Assembly (NCBI GenBank): GCA_001798075.1
Contig: MGRG01000010.1
Coordinates: forward strand, 1-64,000
Source: Deltaproteobacteria bacterium RIFCSPHIGHO2_01_FULL_43_49
GTDB lineage: Bacteria > UBA10199 > SPLOWO2-01-44-7
Reading direction: 5' to 3'
Length of the DNA stretch: 64,000 nucleotides
Shown in pieces: positions 18,613 through 27,785 of the stretch (its first letter is position 1; each line of letters opens with the position of its first letter). Position numbers and translations under genes: made by a program. The notes under the pieces are model-generated. The model was not told the origin of the DNA, made no database searches, and worked only from the letters and a program-made list of their open reading frames with translations.

Positions 18613-19500
18613 TCAAACAAAAGAGCTCACTGCACCACTTGGAATTTTTTCTTCAAACAAATCTGGGTGAAAAAGGCCAGCTAAAATGGTGAGGCTTTCC
18701 AAAATTCTGGGCCCGGGACGGTTCATATACGTATTGCCATCCACAATAAAAATTTTGCCGGGTAAATTTTCCAAATCGGCTTTATTTTCTAAGGTTTGCT
18801 GAATGGTAAAACCGCACGGCATGACAACAACCATATCGGGATTATATTCTTTGACCTGTTCTGGAGTCACCACAATCGTGTGGTCTCCTTTTTTCGTTAT
18901 TCCATTAATTCCTCCTGCCATCTCCACCATTTCGGGAATCCAGTTGCCCGCAATCATAATGGGGTTGAGCCACTCCACACAAAGCACACGAGGTTTTTTT
19001 TGAAGTTTCTGAGTCTGTTTTTGAATTTCAGACATCTTGCCTCGAATTTCCTTGACTAACTTTTCGGCTTTCCCTTTTACTTTCAGGGCCTCCCCTACCT
19101 TCAAAATATCTGTGAAAATATCATCTAACGAATCGGGATGAAGCGTGACAATCTGAGCATTTGCACTGAGGCAGGTTTGAGTTGCTTTCACCACATCGTC
19201 ATACGTCACCGCGCAAACTTCGCATTGATCTTGCGTGACGATGATGTCGGGGTTAGCTTTCTGCAAAGCGGCAACATCGATGTTGTAGACAGAAAGTCCT
19301 TGGCTCACAATTTTTTGAACATCCTCGTGAATCTCCAAACTTCGTTTTTTCACATCCATTTTGGGTGAAGTAAGAATCGGCTTTCCTCGAACAGCCTCAG
19401 GCGGATAATCACACTCATGAGAGACACCAACCAATTGATCAGCAAAACCTAAGGCGGCAACAATTTCCGTTGCCGAGGCAATTAAAGAGGCGATGCGCAT
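18613..19500 (-). CDS. BtuF-like cobalamin/metal-chelate binding protein
   Basis: A 295-residue protein of the class III periplasmic binding fold (helical backbone type, COG0614). Seen are RIASLIASATEIVAALG, LVGVSHECDYPPE, NPDIIVTQDQCEVCAV and the GPRILESLTILAGLFHP end typical of stand-alone BtuF-like proteins. The start is the ATG at 19500; the longer frame begins with TTG at 19530. It has no signal peptide and no adjacent BtuC/BtuD genes, as in many orphan members, so a cytoplasmic or non-transport role is possible. It is divergent from the permease at 19567. Confidence 0.75.
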   Translation of the reverse strand: MRIASLIASATEIVAALGFADQLVGVSHECDYPPEAVRGKPILTSPKMDVKKRSLEIHEDVQKIVSQGLSVYNIDVAALQKANPDIIVTQDQCEVCAVTYDDVVKATQTCLSANAQIVTLHPDSLDDIFTDILKVGEALKVKGKAEKLVKEIRGKMSEIQKQTQKLQKKPRVLCVEWLNPIMIAGNWIPEMVEMAGGINGITKKGDHTIVVTPEQVKEYNPDMVVVMPCGFTIQQTLENKADLENLPGKIFIVDGNTYMNRPGPRILESLTILAGLFHPDLFEEKIPSGAVSSFV

Positions 19501-19566
19501 GTTAGAAACTATGCACAATCCCTTTGCCAATAAAAGTGGAAAGTGATAGTCATTTCAGACACTTCT

Positions 19567-21735
19567 ATGCCCAAAACCAAATCTGGCCAAATCGCAGTCG
19601 CCACCACGGTGATGCTCACTTTCATCTCTTTTTGGAGGGCAGCTGCAATTGTTCTTAATGACATGGGTTCTTCGGCTTACTACGTCGCCGGCATCGCGGA
19701 ACAAGCCATTGGCAAATCAGCCCCCTGGTTCATTTTGGGCATCATGCTTTTTTCATATGCCGTAAGACTCGTCTATCTCGAATCGACAATGATGTTTATT
19801 CGAGGCGGTTTGTATCGCGTTGTCAAATCGGCGCTGGGTGGCACACTGGCCAAGCTTTCTGTTGCCGCTCTCATGTTCGATTTCATTTTGACAGGCCCGA
19901 TCAGCGGCGTTTCAGCAGGACAATATCTCATGGGTTTGATCAATCAACTCCTCGCCCATTTTGGAAAACCGCTGTTGCCACAAAATTTGGGTGCCATTGT
20001 TTTTGCCTGTGTAATCATTCTTTATTTTTGGCGGCAAAACATCCGAGGGATTGAAGAAAGCAGCTCTAAAGCGTTGCGAATCATGCAAATCACCACTGTC
20101 ATGGTGATCCTTCTCATCCTTTGGGGTATCTATACGCTTTTGCATATCGAATGGAGCCTTCCTCCTTTTGATATCCAGCTACAACCCCACGCACTCGGTT
20201 GGCTTAAAGATTCAACGATCCCTTTTGACTTTGCAATCGTTGCGATTGCGATTGGGTTGGGTCACTCCCTTTTGGCAATGAGCGGTCAAGAAACGTTTGC
20301 ACAGGTGAGCCGGGAAATTGCCCATCCCAAACTTAAAAATTTAAAAAGGGCCGGCCTCATTATTTTTGTTTTCTGTTTCGTTTTTATGACCGCCGTTTCC
20401 TTTTTTGCGGTCACCATTATTCCGGATGAAGTCCGCCCTCAATATTTTGAAAATATCATCACCGGCGTGGTGGCACACATGATTGGGCCCGAACTATTAA
20501 AGATTGGTTTTCAAGCCTTTGTCGTGATTGTCGGATTCTTGATTCTCTCCGGAGCGGCCAATACGGCACTCATCGGCTCTAACGCACTAATGAATAGACT
20601 TTCCGAAGATGGGGTCCTAACCGATTGGTTTCGAAAACCACATAAACAATATGGAACAAGCCATCGGATATTAAATTTCATTGCCATTCTTCAGGTTATA
20701 ACAATCCTCCTCAGCAGAGGAGATGTCTATCTGCTCGGCGAAGCCTATGCCTTTGGTGTGTTATGGAGTTTCTTTTTTCAAGCTCTTGCTGTGACTGTCT
20801 TAAGATATAAAGACCCTTCCCCAAGAGAATGGAAATTTCCGCTCAACTTGCACATAGGAAAGATTGAAATACCGATCGGTTTACTCACCGTTCTTTTTAT
20901 CCTGTTTACTTTGGCCGTAGCAAATTTATTGACAAAACAGGTCGCTACAATTTCTGGGTTTTCATTCACTATTTTTCTTTTCATTGTATTTGTTATTTCG
21001 GAAAGGTGGCGTAAAAAGAAAGTAGAAGCACAACCGATCGGCTTGGATCCATTTAGGTTGGTCGCAGAACCGCAGATCACAAGGGCAACTGTCGGATCCA
21101 GACCACACAGTGTTTTAGTTCCAGTGATTGAATCTAAAGATTTATCGCACTTAAATGCTGTCTTGGAACAAACGGATACGAAAAAACAAGATGTGGTTGT
21201 GATGACCACCCGCTTGTTAAAGGGTCCCACAGTTGGTCAGGGGGAAGAAGAAATTTTTTCGGATCTGGAACAAGATTTATTCACGCGTGCCGTGAAACTT
21301 GCTGAAAAACACGGCAAAAGTGTGCGATTAGTGGTTGCGGCATCCAATGATACTTTTTTCTCGATTGCCCAAACCGCTCTCAAGCTCGATTGCGAAAGCA
21401 TTGTCTTGAGGGTTTCTGCAAAATTGACACCCACTCAACAAACAAGGGCCGTCAGCGAAGCGTGGGATAAATTGCCTAACCCCAACAAAAAAGATGTTTT
21501 GATAAAAATTTGGAGAGACGGACAATATATTCTTTTGTGGCATGCACTTCCTCCGTTACCTGACATTCCTAGAGAGACATTGCGAACGATCAATTATCTT
21601 TACCGCGAGTTAAATCCAGACGGTGTTGAAAAAGTCTCCAGGGCTCAGATCATTGAAATGGCGGTCGAAAAACTTCTTAAGGAACACCAATCGGGTCAGA
21701 ATCAACCAGAATCCAAAGAAAAAACTCATTTATAA
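19567..21735 (+). CDS. APC-superfamily permease with C-terminal cytoplasmic domain
   Basis: A 722-residue transporter. Residues 1 to about 490 contain some 12 hydrophobic segments with APC-type features (AVATTVMLTFISFWRAAAIV at the first helix, AMSGQETFAQVSREI around helix 6). The last ~200 residues are soluble, with SRPHSVLVPVIESKDLSHL and VVMTTRLLKGP, resembling a universal stress protein-like fold. It probably moves amino acids or another small organic solute across the inner membrane. An earlier GTG at 19543 would add 8 residues; neither start has a strong ribosome binding site. The 3' end overlaps the convergent gene by 10 bases. Confidence 0.8.
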   Translation: MPKTKSGQIAVATTVMLTFISFWRAAAIVLNDMGSSAYYVAGIAEQAIGKSAPWFILGIMLFSYAVRLVYLESTMMFIRGGLYRVVKSALGGTLAKLSVAALMFDFILTGPISGVSAGQYLMGLINQLLAHFGKPLLPQNLGAIVFACVIILYFWRQNIRGIEESSSKALRIMQITTVMVILLILWGIYTLLHIEWSLPPFDIQLQPHALGWLKDSTIPFDFAIVAIAIGLGHSLLAMSGQETFAQVSREIAHPKLKNLKRAGLIIFVFCFVFMTAVSFFAVTIIPDEVRPQYFENIITGVVAHMIGPELLKIGFQAFVVIVGFLILSGAANTALIGSNALMNRLSEDGVLTDWFRKPHKQYGTSHRILNFIAILQVITILLSRGDVYLLGEAYAFGVLWSFFFQALAVTVLRYKDPSPREWKFPLNLHIGKIEIPIGLLTVLFILFTLAVANLLTKQVATISGFSFTIFLFIVFVISERWRKKKVEAQPIGLDPFRLVAEPQITRATVGSRPHSVLVPVIESKDLSHLNAVLEQTDTKKQDVVVMTTRLLKGPTVGQGEEEIFSDLEQDLFTRAVKLAEKHGKSVRLVVAASNDTFFSIAQTALKLDCESIVLRVSAKLTPTQQTRAVSEAWDKLPNPNKKDVLIKIWRDGQYILLWHALPPLPDIPRETLRTINYLYRELNPDGVEKVSRAQIIEMAVEKLLKEHQSGQNQPESKEKTHL

Positions 21736-23021
21736 ACCACAAAATGGAATGGGGTTATACCTGGTCCCCTAGTTCCACCCTCTACTGCTACCTGAAAAGA
21801 AGAGGAGCTTAAATTTTGAACATATAAACTAGGAAAAGAGGAATAGGAGCCATCACTGCTTTGTGAGGGGGTGACCTGAACAATATAGGGTGGTGAGACA
21901 CTGCTCCCCAAAGATATTGTAATAGGTCCTCCAATTACATTTCCTACACTAATTCCACTGACTTGATAACCGCCGACTAGTTGAAACCCACTCCCCCCTT
22001 TATCAACAATGCCTGCTGCGACAACTACTGGTGCTGAACTGGTTGGCGGGTCTGGAGTAATGTTTCCAGATACTTTGTTATCAATATACGTTTTTGTAGT
22101 ACTAATTTCTTGATCAACGTACGCTTTGGTGGCCACATCTCCATTATCAGAAGGAGTTCCTACACTGACAATTTTGTTCCCCCCCATATTCAAAACCCCA
22201 GACATCACATCGCCTGCTTTGGAGACTTTATTGTTCACCTGATTTTCTAAATCCGATCTGAGTGTGGTGATTGTCTTGTCCAAGGCTTCTAAAGCCCCCT
22301 GTACATCTGGAGGAGAACCAACCGCTGGAGAAAAATTACCTGTTGCAATGCCAACTGTTCCAGCACCTGTTGAGTCACTCAATTGTTCCGAATAAACAAC
22401 ATTTTGGGGCAAAACATCGGCGGTAATTTTTGACAAAATATCTTGAGTCACAGAATCAGCCACTGTGAGCGCTTGCTCCGCATACATCGAATAGGGAACG
22501 GAGACAATCTCCATCAACGTCTCTGGAGTGCTCCCTTCCGGTTTGACACCTAAAAATTTAGCCTGATCGGGGGCAAAGAGTTCCAAATCGATATAATCTT
22601 GGGCACCCACCATGGCAGAGACCACGCCCCCAACCGATTCCAGATTCTGTGTTTCGGTGTAGATCGGTTCTTTGTTCACATCCAAAAGGCGAAACTGAAC
22701 ATTATGAAAACCATCAACCAGTGGGACCCCACCAATATCAGTTAAAACCGATTGAAAATTGATAAGGCGGGGAACCGAGGATATTGGTACCGTGGATGCT
22801 TGCGCCTTGGCAAAAACACCCCACAAAAGAGCAAGAGTTAATGCAGCAAGCCCGGCGGCCAATTTTATTTTCGATTTTTTGTTAAGCTTCTTTTGGTTCT
22901 TTCCATTTTTTTGCGGCTTCACTGTTTCAACGAGCAGTGTCAAGCCTAGCCCAGGTATTAAGGCAGGGGGTTCCGTATCACCCTTTTTTTCAGCCTCTAA
23001 AAATCGAAACGGTTTTTTCAT
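21726..23021 (-). CDS. Secreted tail-fibre-like surface protein
   Basis: About 431 residues. The ATG at 23021 is preceded by GGAGGATTT, which settles the start although the frame is open to 23132. The N-terminus has ~75 mostly charged residues and then one hydrophobic segment (KLAAGLAALTLALLWGVFA), either an unusually long signal peptide or an anchor. The following block PRLINFQSVLTDIGG...PLVDG...VQFRLLD is a module common in secreted proteins of uncultured bacteria. A middle region of helical phage-fibre character (DKTITTLRSDLENQVNNKVSKAGDVMSGVLNMGG) suggests trimeric coiled coil. It is the last gene of the 25491-21726 operon. Function unknown. Confidence 0.65.
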   Translation of the reverse strand: MKKPFRFLEAEKKGDTEPPALIPGLGLTLLVETVKPQKNGKNQKKLNKKSKIKLAAGLAALTLALLWGVFAKAQASTVPISSVPRLINFQSVLTDIGGVPLVDGFHNVQFRLLDVNKEPIYTETQNLESVGGVVSAMVGAQDYIDLELFAPDQAKFLGVKPEGSTPETLMEIVSVPYSMYAEQALTVADSVTQDILSKITADVLPQNVVYSEQLSDSTGAGTVGIATGNFSPAVGSPPDVQGALEALDKTITTLRSDLENQVNNKVSKAGDVMSGVLNMGGNKIVSVGTPSDNGDVATKAYVDQEISTTKTYIDNKVSGNITPDPPTSSAPVVVAAGIVDKGGSGFQLVGGYQVSGISVGNVIGGPITISLGSSVSPPYIVQVTPSQSSDGSYSSFPSLYVQNLSSSSFQVAVEGGTRGPGITPFHFVVYK

Positions 23022-23049
23022 AAATCCTCCATGCCTCGCGAAGGCGGGC

Positions 23050-23433
23050 TTAACGTAAAACAAATTCCACACGGCGATTGACCGCCCAGGCTTGTGTGTT
23101 ATGCCGTTGGTCCAGCGGCATCTTTTCACCAAAACTGACCACCATGATGATTCGTTCTGGATTGATTCCCTTTTCGATCAAATAGGCCTTGATCTCTCTG
23201 GCTCTTCTGTCACCCAACTCCATATTGTAAGAATCTTTTCCCCATTCATCACAGTGCCCCTCTAAAATAATGACGGAACCAGGATTGTCTTTGAGCCAGA
23301 CAATGTTTTCGTTCAAAATTTCTGTTTGGTTTTCTTCGAGCACAAAACTGTCGGACGAAAAATGGACAGGCTTGAAAGCCATTGAAAAAATAGCCAACAC
23401 CCCAAGGACCATCCCTCTCAATATTTTTTTCAT
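23050..23433 (-). CDS. OmpA/Pal-like peptidoglycan-binding protein
   Basis: About 127 residues with an N-terminal hydrophobic signal and an OmpA C-terminal domain. The motif EGHCDEWGKDSYNMELGDRR and following RAREIKAYLIEKGI match the peptidoglycan-binding region of Pal. Pal itself is lipidated, but no lipobox Cys is present here, so the protein is probably periplasmic. The ATG at 23433 overlaps the upstream TGA as ATGA; an ATG at 23445 is the alternative. No tolB or other tol gene is nearby, so the name pal is not assigned. Confidence 0.8.
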   Translation of the reverse strand: MKKILRGMVLGVLAIFSMAFKPVHFSSDSFVLEENQTEILNENIVWLKDNPGSVIILEGHCDEWGKDSYNMELGDRRAREIKAYLIEKGINPERIIMVVSFGEKMPLDQRHNTQAWAVNRRVEFVLR

Positions 23434-24239
23434 CGGTTGTTCCATAAAATTTGCGCAATGTTGGGGAAAAATTCCCCTCCTTGTTCTCCGGAACCCCCCT
23501 GCCTGGCCACAGATTGTCCCACACGATCCGACTCCGGCCGGCTAGCGCTAAACAAAGGAGCCGGGCCAATTCCAGCCCCCTCCCAAAGGCGAATCACGGC
23601 ACTCGAAGATTTTTCTGAATTGAGATCTCTAAAGGTAAAATGATAAGTTCCCTCTGCAAGAATACCTGGATAAAATTTTGCAATTCCCTTTTCATCGGCT
23701 TTAATTTCCCTCTGCCCGGTTACTGCATCTGTGAGCTGCTCTTTTTCTTCCACGGTGATCGTATGGCCTGGGTCGCTCAAAATTTTAAAATGCAAGCGCC
23801 GGTTGCTTGTGGCATCTTCTTCGGCAAAATTGAGTACGTAGGGCGTCGGCTCAAGACGAATGGAAAGTGTCAGCGTTTTTCCACCTTCAATCGTAATATC
23901 TTTAACCAAACCTTCGCGAATGGTTTTTCCAGAGCGACTCAAAGCCAACACATGGATCTGCCGGCTTTTTCCCTTCGGAATCCCCTGGATCACAATCCCT
24001 TCAGCTTCTTTTTCGACGAGATATTCAATCGGTGCTAAATCCTCTCCTTCAATAATGATTTTGAATTTTTCGATTTGAACCGATTCTAAAATGGAAGGTT
24101 TTTTGGCATTTTCCACATTGAGCTGAACGTAGCCCACATCTCCTTTGCTGACAGACAAAGAAAGTGGACCATCGGGGCTGATACCACCGCCACACCCAAC
24201 AAGTATTAACAAACCGACTGCTAAAATTTTTATTTTCAT
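23430..24239 (-). CDS. Lipoprotein of unknown function
   Basis: A 269-residue protein starting MKIKILAVGLLILVGCGGG, with lipobox LVGC. The mature part is predominantly beta with a Cna-B/carboxypeptidase-regulatory-like look (VSKGDVGYVQLNVENAKK; GKTLTLSIRLEPTPYVLNF; GTYHFTFRDL). It follows the PEGA gene by 7 bases and overlaps the Pal-like gene by 4 bases, so the group is one operon. No specific family is recognised. Confidence 0.65.
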   Translation of the reverse strand: MKIKILAVGLLILVGCGGGISPDGPLSLSVSKGDVGYVQLNVENAKKPSILESVQIEKFKIIIEGEDLAPIEYLVEKEAEGIVIQGIPKGKSRQIHVLALSRSGKTIREGLVKDITIEGGKTLTLSIRLEPTPYVLNFAEEDATSNRRLHFKILSDPGHTITVEEKEQLTDAVTGQREIKADEKGIAKFYPGILAEGTYHFTFRDLNSEKSSSAVIRLWEGAGIGPAPLFSASRPESDRVGQSVARQGGSGEQGGEFFPNIAQILWNNR

Positions 24240-24246
24240 AACATTC

Positions 24247-25491
24247 CTATTTAAAACTCAGTGCAACTGAACCGGTTTGTGGAGGCTTGGAACCGCCGGA
24301 GAGCAAAATGGCCAACACTCCCCCCACGCCCAAGGCCCCAATGGAGCCAAACAAAACAGCCTTTGAAATTTTTCTCCCACGTTTACCCAACAAAATTGGG
24401 TCGCTCGTTCCATCTGGATCCAACTCTGTGTTGGCATGTTGAAGCAAATTCAGTTTTGTCTGCGCGGTGATGAAACGAACCAACTGATTCACATTTTCTT
24501 CTAGACCACCCTGATTTTTAGAAAGATTGATGATGATGGGCCGATGACTGGCGCGATAGCGAGAATCAACTAAACGTGCCGCAATAGAATTGGCATCGAC
24601 ATCCACCATCAACACTTTGTCGACTTTTAAAAGCTTTGCGATTCTTAAACCCTCTTCAATTTCATGACGGGCTTTTGCTTGATTATTTTGCGCAACTTTT
24701 TTTGTCGAACCGGTCCAATAAAGTCTAGGGTGAAGTGCTAATTTTTGGTCCGATTTGACAGAAATTTTTTGATGAACAGGATTGTAATTATTGGCCTTGA
24801 AGCTCAAATGATATTCACCCTCTGGCATTGAGGGAAAATTTAAAGGACTAACCCCTTGATAAATACCGTTGAGATAAATTTCGGCCACCTTGGGGTTGGT
24901 CGTGATAGAAACAGGCCCTGTCGCCTCCTGGCTCAAAGCCTCTTTAGCATTAGCAAAAAGTTTTAGAATCGAAGGGGCAAATGCTTTGCGATCTAATTCA
25001 TAAAGGGGATTGATTTTTAAAACCTGCCTAAAATCATTTGCGACTTCTTCTTTTTGGTTCAACGCTGAATGAACCAAGGCCAAGGTAATCCAACTATCCA
25101 AAAAAGTTTGGCCATCGCTCAAAGCCAAATCGAGATTTTCTCCAAAAATTTGAATAATTCTTTGAAGTTCAGCCTTGGATTCTAAGTAAGCAAATTGAAA
25201 ATAGTGATCTCTTGCCCGAACGAGCAAATTTTTAATTTCTTCGAGGTTCTGATTCTCGCTGGATACCCCATAGTTGGGATAGTAACTAAGAACGGCCTCG
25301 ACCTTTTGTGGATCAACAATATAAAGAGAATGGATTTCACTCAATTTCTGGCGTAAAACATCTGCGGTTTTGTCGCTGGCTTCATTATTAGAAGCATCAT
25401 GAAGGGCCTTTACAACAATTGTCGTTGGGTCAGACGCTTCTATGAAAGAAGGTGAAATAAGTAGAATGAAAAATAAAAGAAAAAATGGCAT
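24247..25491 (-). CDS. PEGA-domain envelope protein
   Basis: About 414 residues. The ATG at 25491 opens a signal peptide (MPFFLLFFILLISPSFIEA); the longer frame begins with TTG. Residues about 80-190 look like TPR-like helices (LVRARDHYFQFAYLESKAELQRI; LVHSALNQKEEVANDFRQVL). A PEGA domain follows at about 195-260 (VSITTNPKVAEIYLNGIYQG, SMPEGEYHLSFKANNY). Near the end is a hydrophobic stretch (ISKAVLFGSIGALGVGGVLAILL) that may anchor it. First gene of the four-gene envelope operon. Confidence 0.7.
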   Translation of the reverse strand: MPFFLLFFILLISPSFIEASDPTTIVVKALHDASNNEASDKTADVLRQKLSEIHSLYIVDPQKVEAVLSYYPNYGVSSENQNLEEIKNLLVRARDHYFQFAYLESKAELQRIIQIFGENLDLALSDGQTFLDSWITLALVHSALNQKEEVANDFRQVLKINPLYELDRKAFAPSILKLFANAKEALSQEATGPVSITTNPKVAEIYLNGIYQGVSPLNFPSMPEGEYHLSFKANNYNPVHQKISVKSDQKLALHPRLYWTGSTKKVAQNNQAKARHEIEEGLRIAKLLKVDKVLMVDVDANSIAARLVDSRYRASHRPIIINLSKNQGGLEENVNQLVRFITAQTKLNLLQHANTELDPDGTSDPILLGKRGRKISKAVLFGSIGALGVGGVLAILLSGGSKPPQTGSVALSFK

Positions 25492-25631
25492 ACGCCAACA
25501 GCACAATGCAGGTTGTGTGCCAACGGCTCAGAAATGTAAGTAATGGGAATTCTTGAAAAAATTATTTTAGGGATTTTTGAAGCTGCAGTGAATCCGTACA
25601 CGCTGCCTCAAATCGGTCACATTAAGGTAGT

Positions 25632-25725
25632 GGCGAAAAAGTAGTAGGGCCTGCCCCTCCGTATTCTGTGGGGGCCCCTAACTAAACCCCACAGAACACT
25701 ACGGGCCACCCACTACTTTTTCACC
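25632..25725 (+). repeat. Palindromic element, copy 1
   Basis: A 94-bp near-palindrome with ends GGCGAAAAAGTAGT and ACTACTTTTTCACC and an inner stem CTGTGGGG/CCCCACAG. It belongs to the family also found at 36867, 41277 and 43240. It lies between the envelope operon start and rnpB; nothing else is seen in 25507-25737. Confidence 0.9.
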
Positions 25726-25737
25726 ATCAAAAAAAAG

Positions 25738-26091
25738 AAAATGTGAGGCTCGTAAGCCGGGTTCTGTTTCTAGACGGTCATTTCTCTAGCCCCGCCATTA
25801 CTGACGGGGTCAAGCAGCCTACCCGTTCTGCTATCTTCCAGTGCTTAAGCTTAAAGGAAGCATTCGCCGGAACCAGCTCAAAGCAGAATCTATTTGGCCT
25901 TGCTCCGCGTGGAGTTTACCCTCCGCGCTTCTCGCGCTCCGGGTACTTCGTACCCGCTGCGCGCGCGGACGTAGCACTAGTCCTACCCCCGCCAAAGGCG
26001 GGGGTGGTGGGCGTTACCCACCACGCTGTCCTTGGAGCCCGGACTTTCCTCCCCCGCCAAAGGCGGGAGCGACCATCCGACCTCACATTTT
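25738..26091 (-). ncRNA. rnpB: RNase P RNA (type A)
   Basis: The catalytic RNA of ribonuclease P, which matures tRNA 5' ends. On the minus strand the 5' end shows GGAGGAAAGTCCGGGCTCC (the universally conserved P4 region). The middle has conserved GGTAAACTCCA and GGTAGGCTGCTTG blocks, and the 3' end has CAGAACCCGGCTTACGAG. An extended P1 pairs AAATGTGAGG with CCTCACATTT at the two ends. Two variable helices contain the hairpin CCCGCCTTTGGCGGG, near 26060 and 25990. It lies 15 bases downstream of the RNase HI-like gene on the same strand. Confidence 0.93.
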
Positions 26092-26106
26092 CAAAAATTC
26101 AAAGAG

Positions 26107-26514
26107 CTATCCAAAATACTCATCAATCGCTTCGTTTGCTAATTTGTCCGCTTCTTCATTTTTTTCGCGGGGGATGTGTTTTACAGTATATCCTTGAAAT
26201 TTAGAAAGGGTCAAGACCGCCTTTTGAAACAGGGGTTTTAAGCCCTCGTTTTTGACCTTATACTCCCCTTTTAGTTGGCGAACCATTAGCTCTGAATCAG
26301 CATGTAAATTCAATTTGGCTGCCGAAGGTTTTTCAATCTCTTCAAGGGCTAACAACAAAGCCTGGTATTCGGCTTGATTGTTGGTCAACTCTCCTAGGTA
26401 TTTTTTATTTTTAAAAAGGGTTTCGCCGTGAGAATCAAGAATCACCCAACCTGCCCCGGCGGGACCTGGGTTTCCCCTAGCAGCACCATCTGTATAGATT
26501 GTAAAAACGCTCAC
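26107..26514 (-). CDS. RNase HI-like ribonuclease
   Basis: A 135-residue RNase H fold protein. The carboxylate set is visible: YTDGAARGNPG (first Asp), NNQAEYQALLLAL (Glu), LHADSELMVRQLKG (Asp) and EEADKLANEA (last Asp). It belongs to the compact branch lacking the E. coli basic protrusion, like Bacillus YpdQ and archaeal RNase HI. It degrades RNA in RNA:DNA hybrids. Its ATG overlaps the TGA of the 106-residue gene upstream. Confidence 0.88.
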   Translation of the reverse strand: MSVFTIYTDGAARGNPGPAGAGWVILDSHGETLFKNKKYLGELTNNQAEYQALLLALEEIEKPSAAKLNLHADSELMVRQLKGEYKVKNEGLKPLFQKAVLTLSKFQGYTVKHIPREKNEEADKLANEAIDEYFG

Positions 26515-26831
26515 TGTTTCTGGAGGGTTTTGGTCTTTTCAATCAAACCAAAGGCAGTTAGCAATGTTTTTTCTTCACCAGGTGAGAGATAAGAAATGAT
26601 TTCTTTGGCCTCTGCGCTTAACCGATTATCCTTTTGAGCATTGTATTGATTAGCAACTTCAGCAGCCACTTCTTTGTGCAAACCTTCTGCCAGTTCTCTG
26701 AAACTTCCACGCACCTCTTCCACCGTCACTCCTTCACCGAGTAATTTATGGACGGATGCGAATTCCTCATTTTCCGCCAAGAAAAAAAGGAGTTCCGCTA
26801 ACGTCTCTTTTGGCATTGTTTTAATATCCAT
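26511..26831 (-). CDS. Small helical protein of unknown function
   Basis: A 106-residue, probably all-helical acidic protein (ETLAELLFFLAENEEFASVHKLL; EEVRGSFRELAEGLHKEVAA). No motif is recognised. It is coupled to the RNase HI-like gene by ATGA and lies 47 bases downstream of the zinc-ribbon gene. Confidence 0.6.
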   Translation of the reverse strand: MDIKTMPKETLAELLFFLAENEEFASVHKLLGEGVTVEEVRGSFRELAEGLHKEVAAEVANQYNAQKDNRLSAEAKEIISYLSPGEEKTLLTAFGLIEKTKTLQKQ

Positions 26832-26878
26832 ATGCGTATCTTAAAACTTATCGTTATAAAATCAAGCGCTTTTCACTT

Positions 26879-27595
26879 TCACACCTCTTCGGGGTAAATA
26901 AGCCGATGGCAATTTGGGCAGTTTCGCAAATCGGCAGCCCTTAACATCTCATTATAAAACTGGGCCGGAATGTTCATATTGCATCCCTGACAAATCCCTT
27001 TTTTGACACTGGCCAACGCATCGGCAAAGCGCTTTTTAATAAACTCATATTTCTTCAAAATCTCAGGGGGCAACTCCTTTAATAAAGCAGGCCTTCTTTC
27101 AGTTATACGAGCCTTTTCAGTCTCCACCTCTTCCTGCCTCTTTTTAAGCTCCCCTTCAATTTGTCTATACCCACCTTCCTTATCGGCAGCCTGCGATTTT
27201 AGTTGCGTGATTTCTTGAGTTAATTTTTCACCCTCTTCCAGGAGCTTTAAAACCCTCTCTTCTCTGTCTTTGGTCTCCTTTTTCATCTGTGCGATCTCTT
27301 TGAGGGTTGCTTGATACTCCTTTTGCGTCTTGATGGCATAAAGTCTCTTTTCACGCTCTTGAACCTGGATAGTTTGTTCTTTAATGAGGGTTTCTAGAGA
27401 TTGTCTTTCTTTATTCATTGTACTCAGTGTGGTCTCTTTTTCCTGAAGGGCACGAGCTACAACTAAATATTCAGCACCAGAGGTTTCTAATTGTTCAGGG
27501 ATGGCTGCTAATTCAAATTCTACTTGGCGAAGGCGGCGGTCTATTTCCTGTAATTCTTTGAGTTGGGGAAGGTAATCTTTAAAGTTGACGGCCAT
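26879..27595 (-). CDS. Coiled-coil zinc-ribbon protein (COG1579)
   Basis: A 238-residue protein: a long coiled coil (about residues 5-180) followed by a four-Cys zinc ribbon, CQGCNMNIP ... CPNCHRLIYPEE. This is the COG1579/zf-RING_7 arrangement, of which Chlamydia CdsZ and Helicobacter HP0958 are examples. The biochemical role is unsettled; some members support flagellar or secretion functions or bind RNA. The start is the internal ATG at 27595 because the upstream part of the frame is made of the inverted-repeat element at 27605-27785. Confidence 0.82.
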   Translation of the reverse strand: MAVNFKDYLPQLKELQEIDRRLRQVEFELAAIPEQLETSGAEYLVVARALQEKETTLSTMNKERQSLETLIKEQTIQVQEREKRLYAIKTQKEYQATLKEIAQMKKETKDREERVLKLLEEGEKLTQEITQLKSQAADKEGGYRQIEGELKKRQEEVETEKARITERRPALLKELPPEILKKYEFIKKRFADALASVKKGICQGCNMNIPAQFYNEMLRAADLRNCPNCHRLIYPEEV

Positions 27596-27604
27596 AAATT
27601 TATG

Positions 27605-27785
27605 GAGCCTCTGAAAAATTCGCTTCCGCTCGCTATTTTCGAAAAGACGGTGGTCATTTTGGAGAGGCCCCCAAAATACCACCTCCGCTCTCGTCCCACC
27701 GAATTTTATAACCCCCATAAGGTTCGGCGGAACTCCGAGAGGCTTTTCTCAAACAGCTCGCTCACGCGAATTTTTCAGAGAATCC
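27605..27785. repeat. Large imperfect inverted repeat with inner hairpins
   Basis: CTCTGAAAAATTCGC at 27608 is the exact complement of GCGAATTTTTCAGAG at 27768, and similarity continues inwards for about 38 bases (GCTCGCT, AAAAG). Inside is a second hairpin, GGTGGTCATTTTGG with CCAAAATACCACC. Protein frames crossing it look like repeat translations. It could be a MITE or a structured RNA. The rest of 27596-27897 holds no recognisable gene. Confidence 0.7.

Noticed and set aside
25743-26204. A 153-codon plus-strand frame and an overlapping 118-codon frame
   Set aside because: They lie across RNase P RNA, on the opposite strand.
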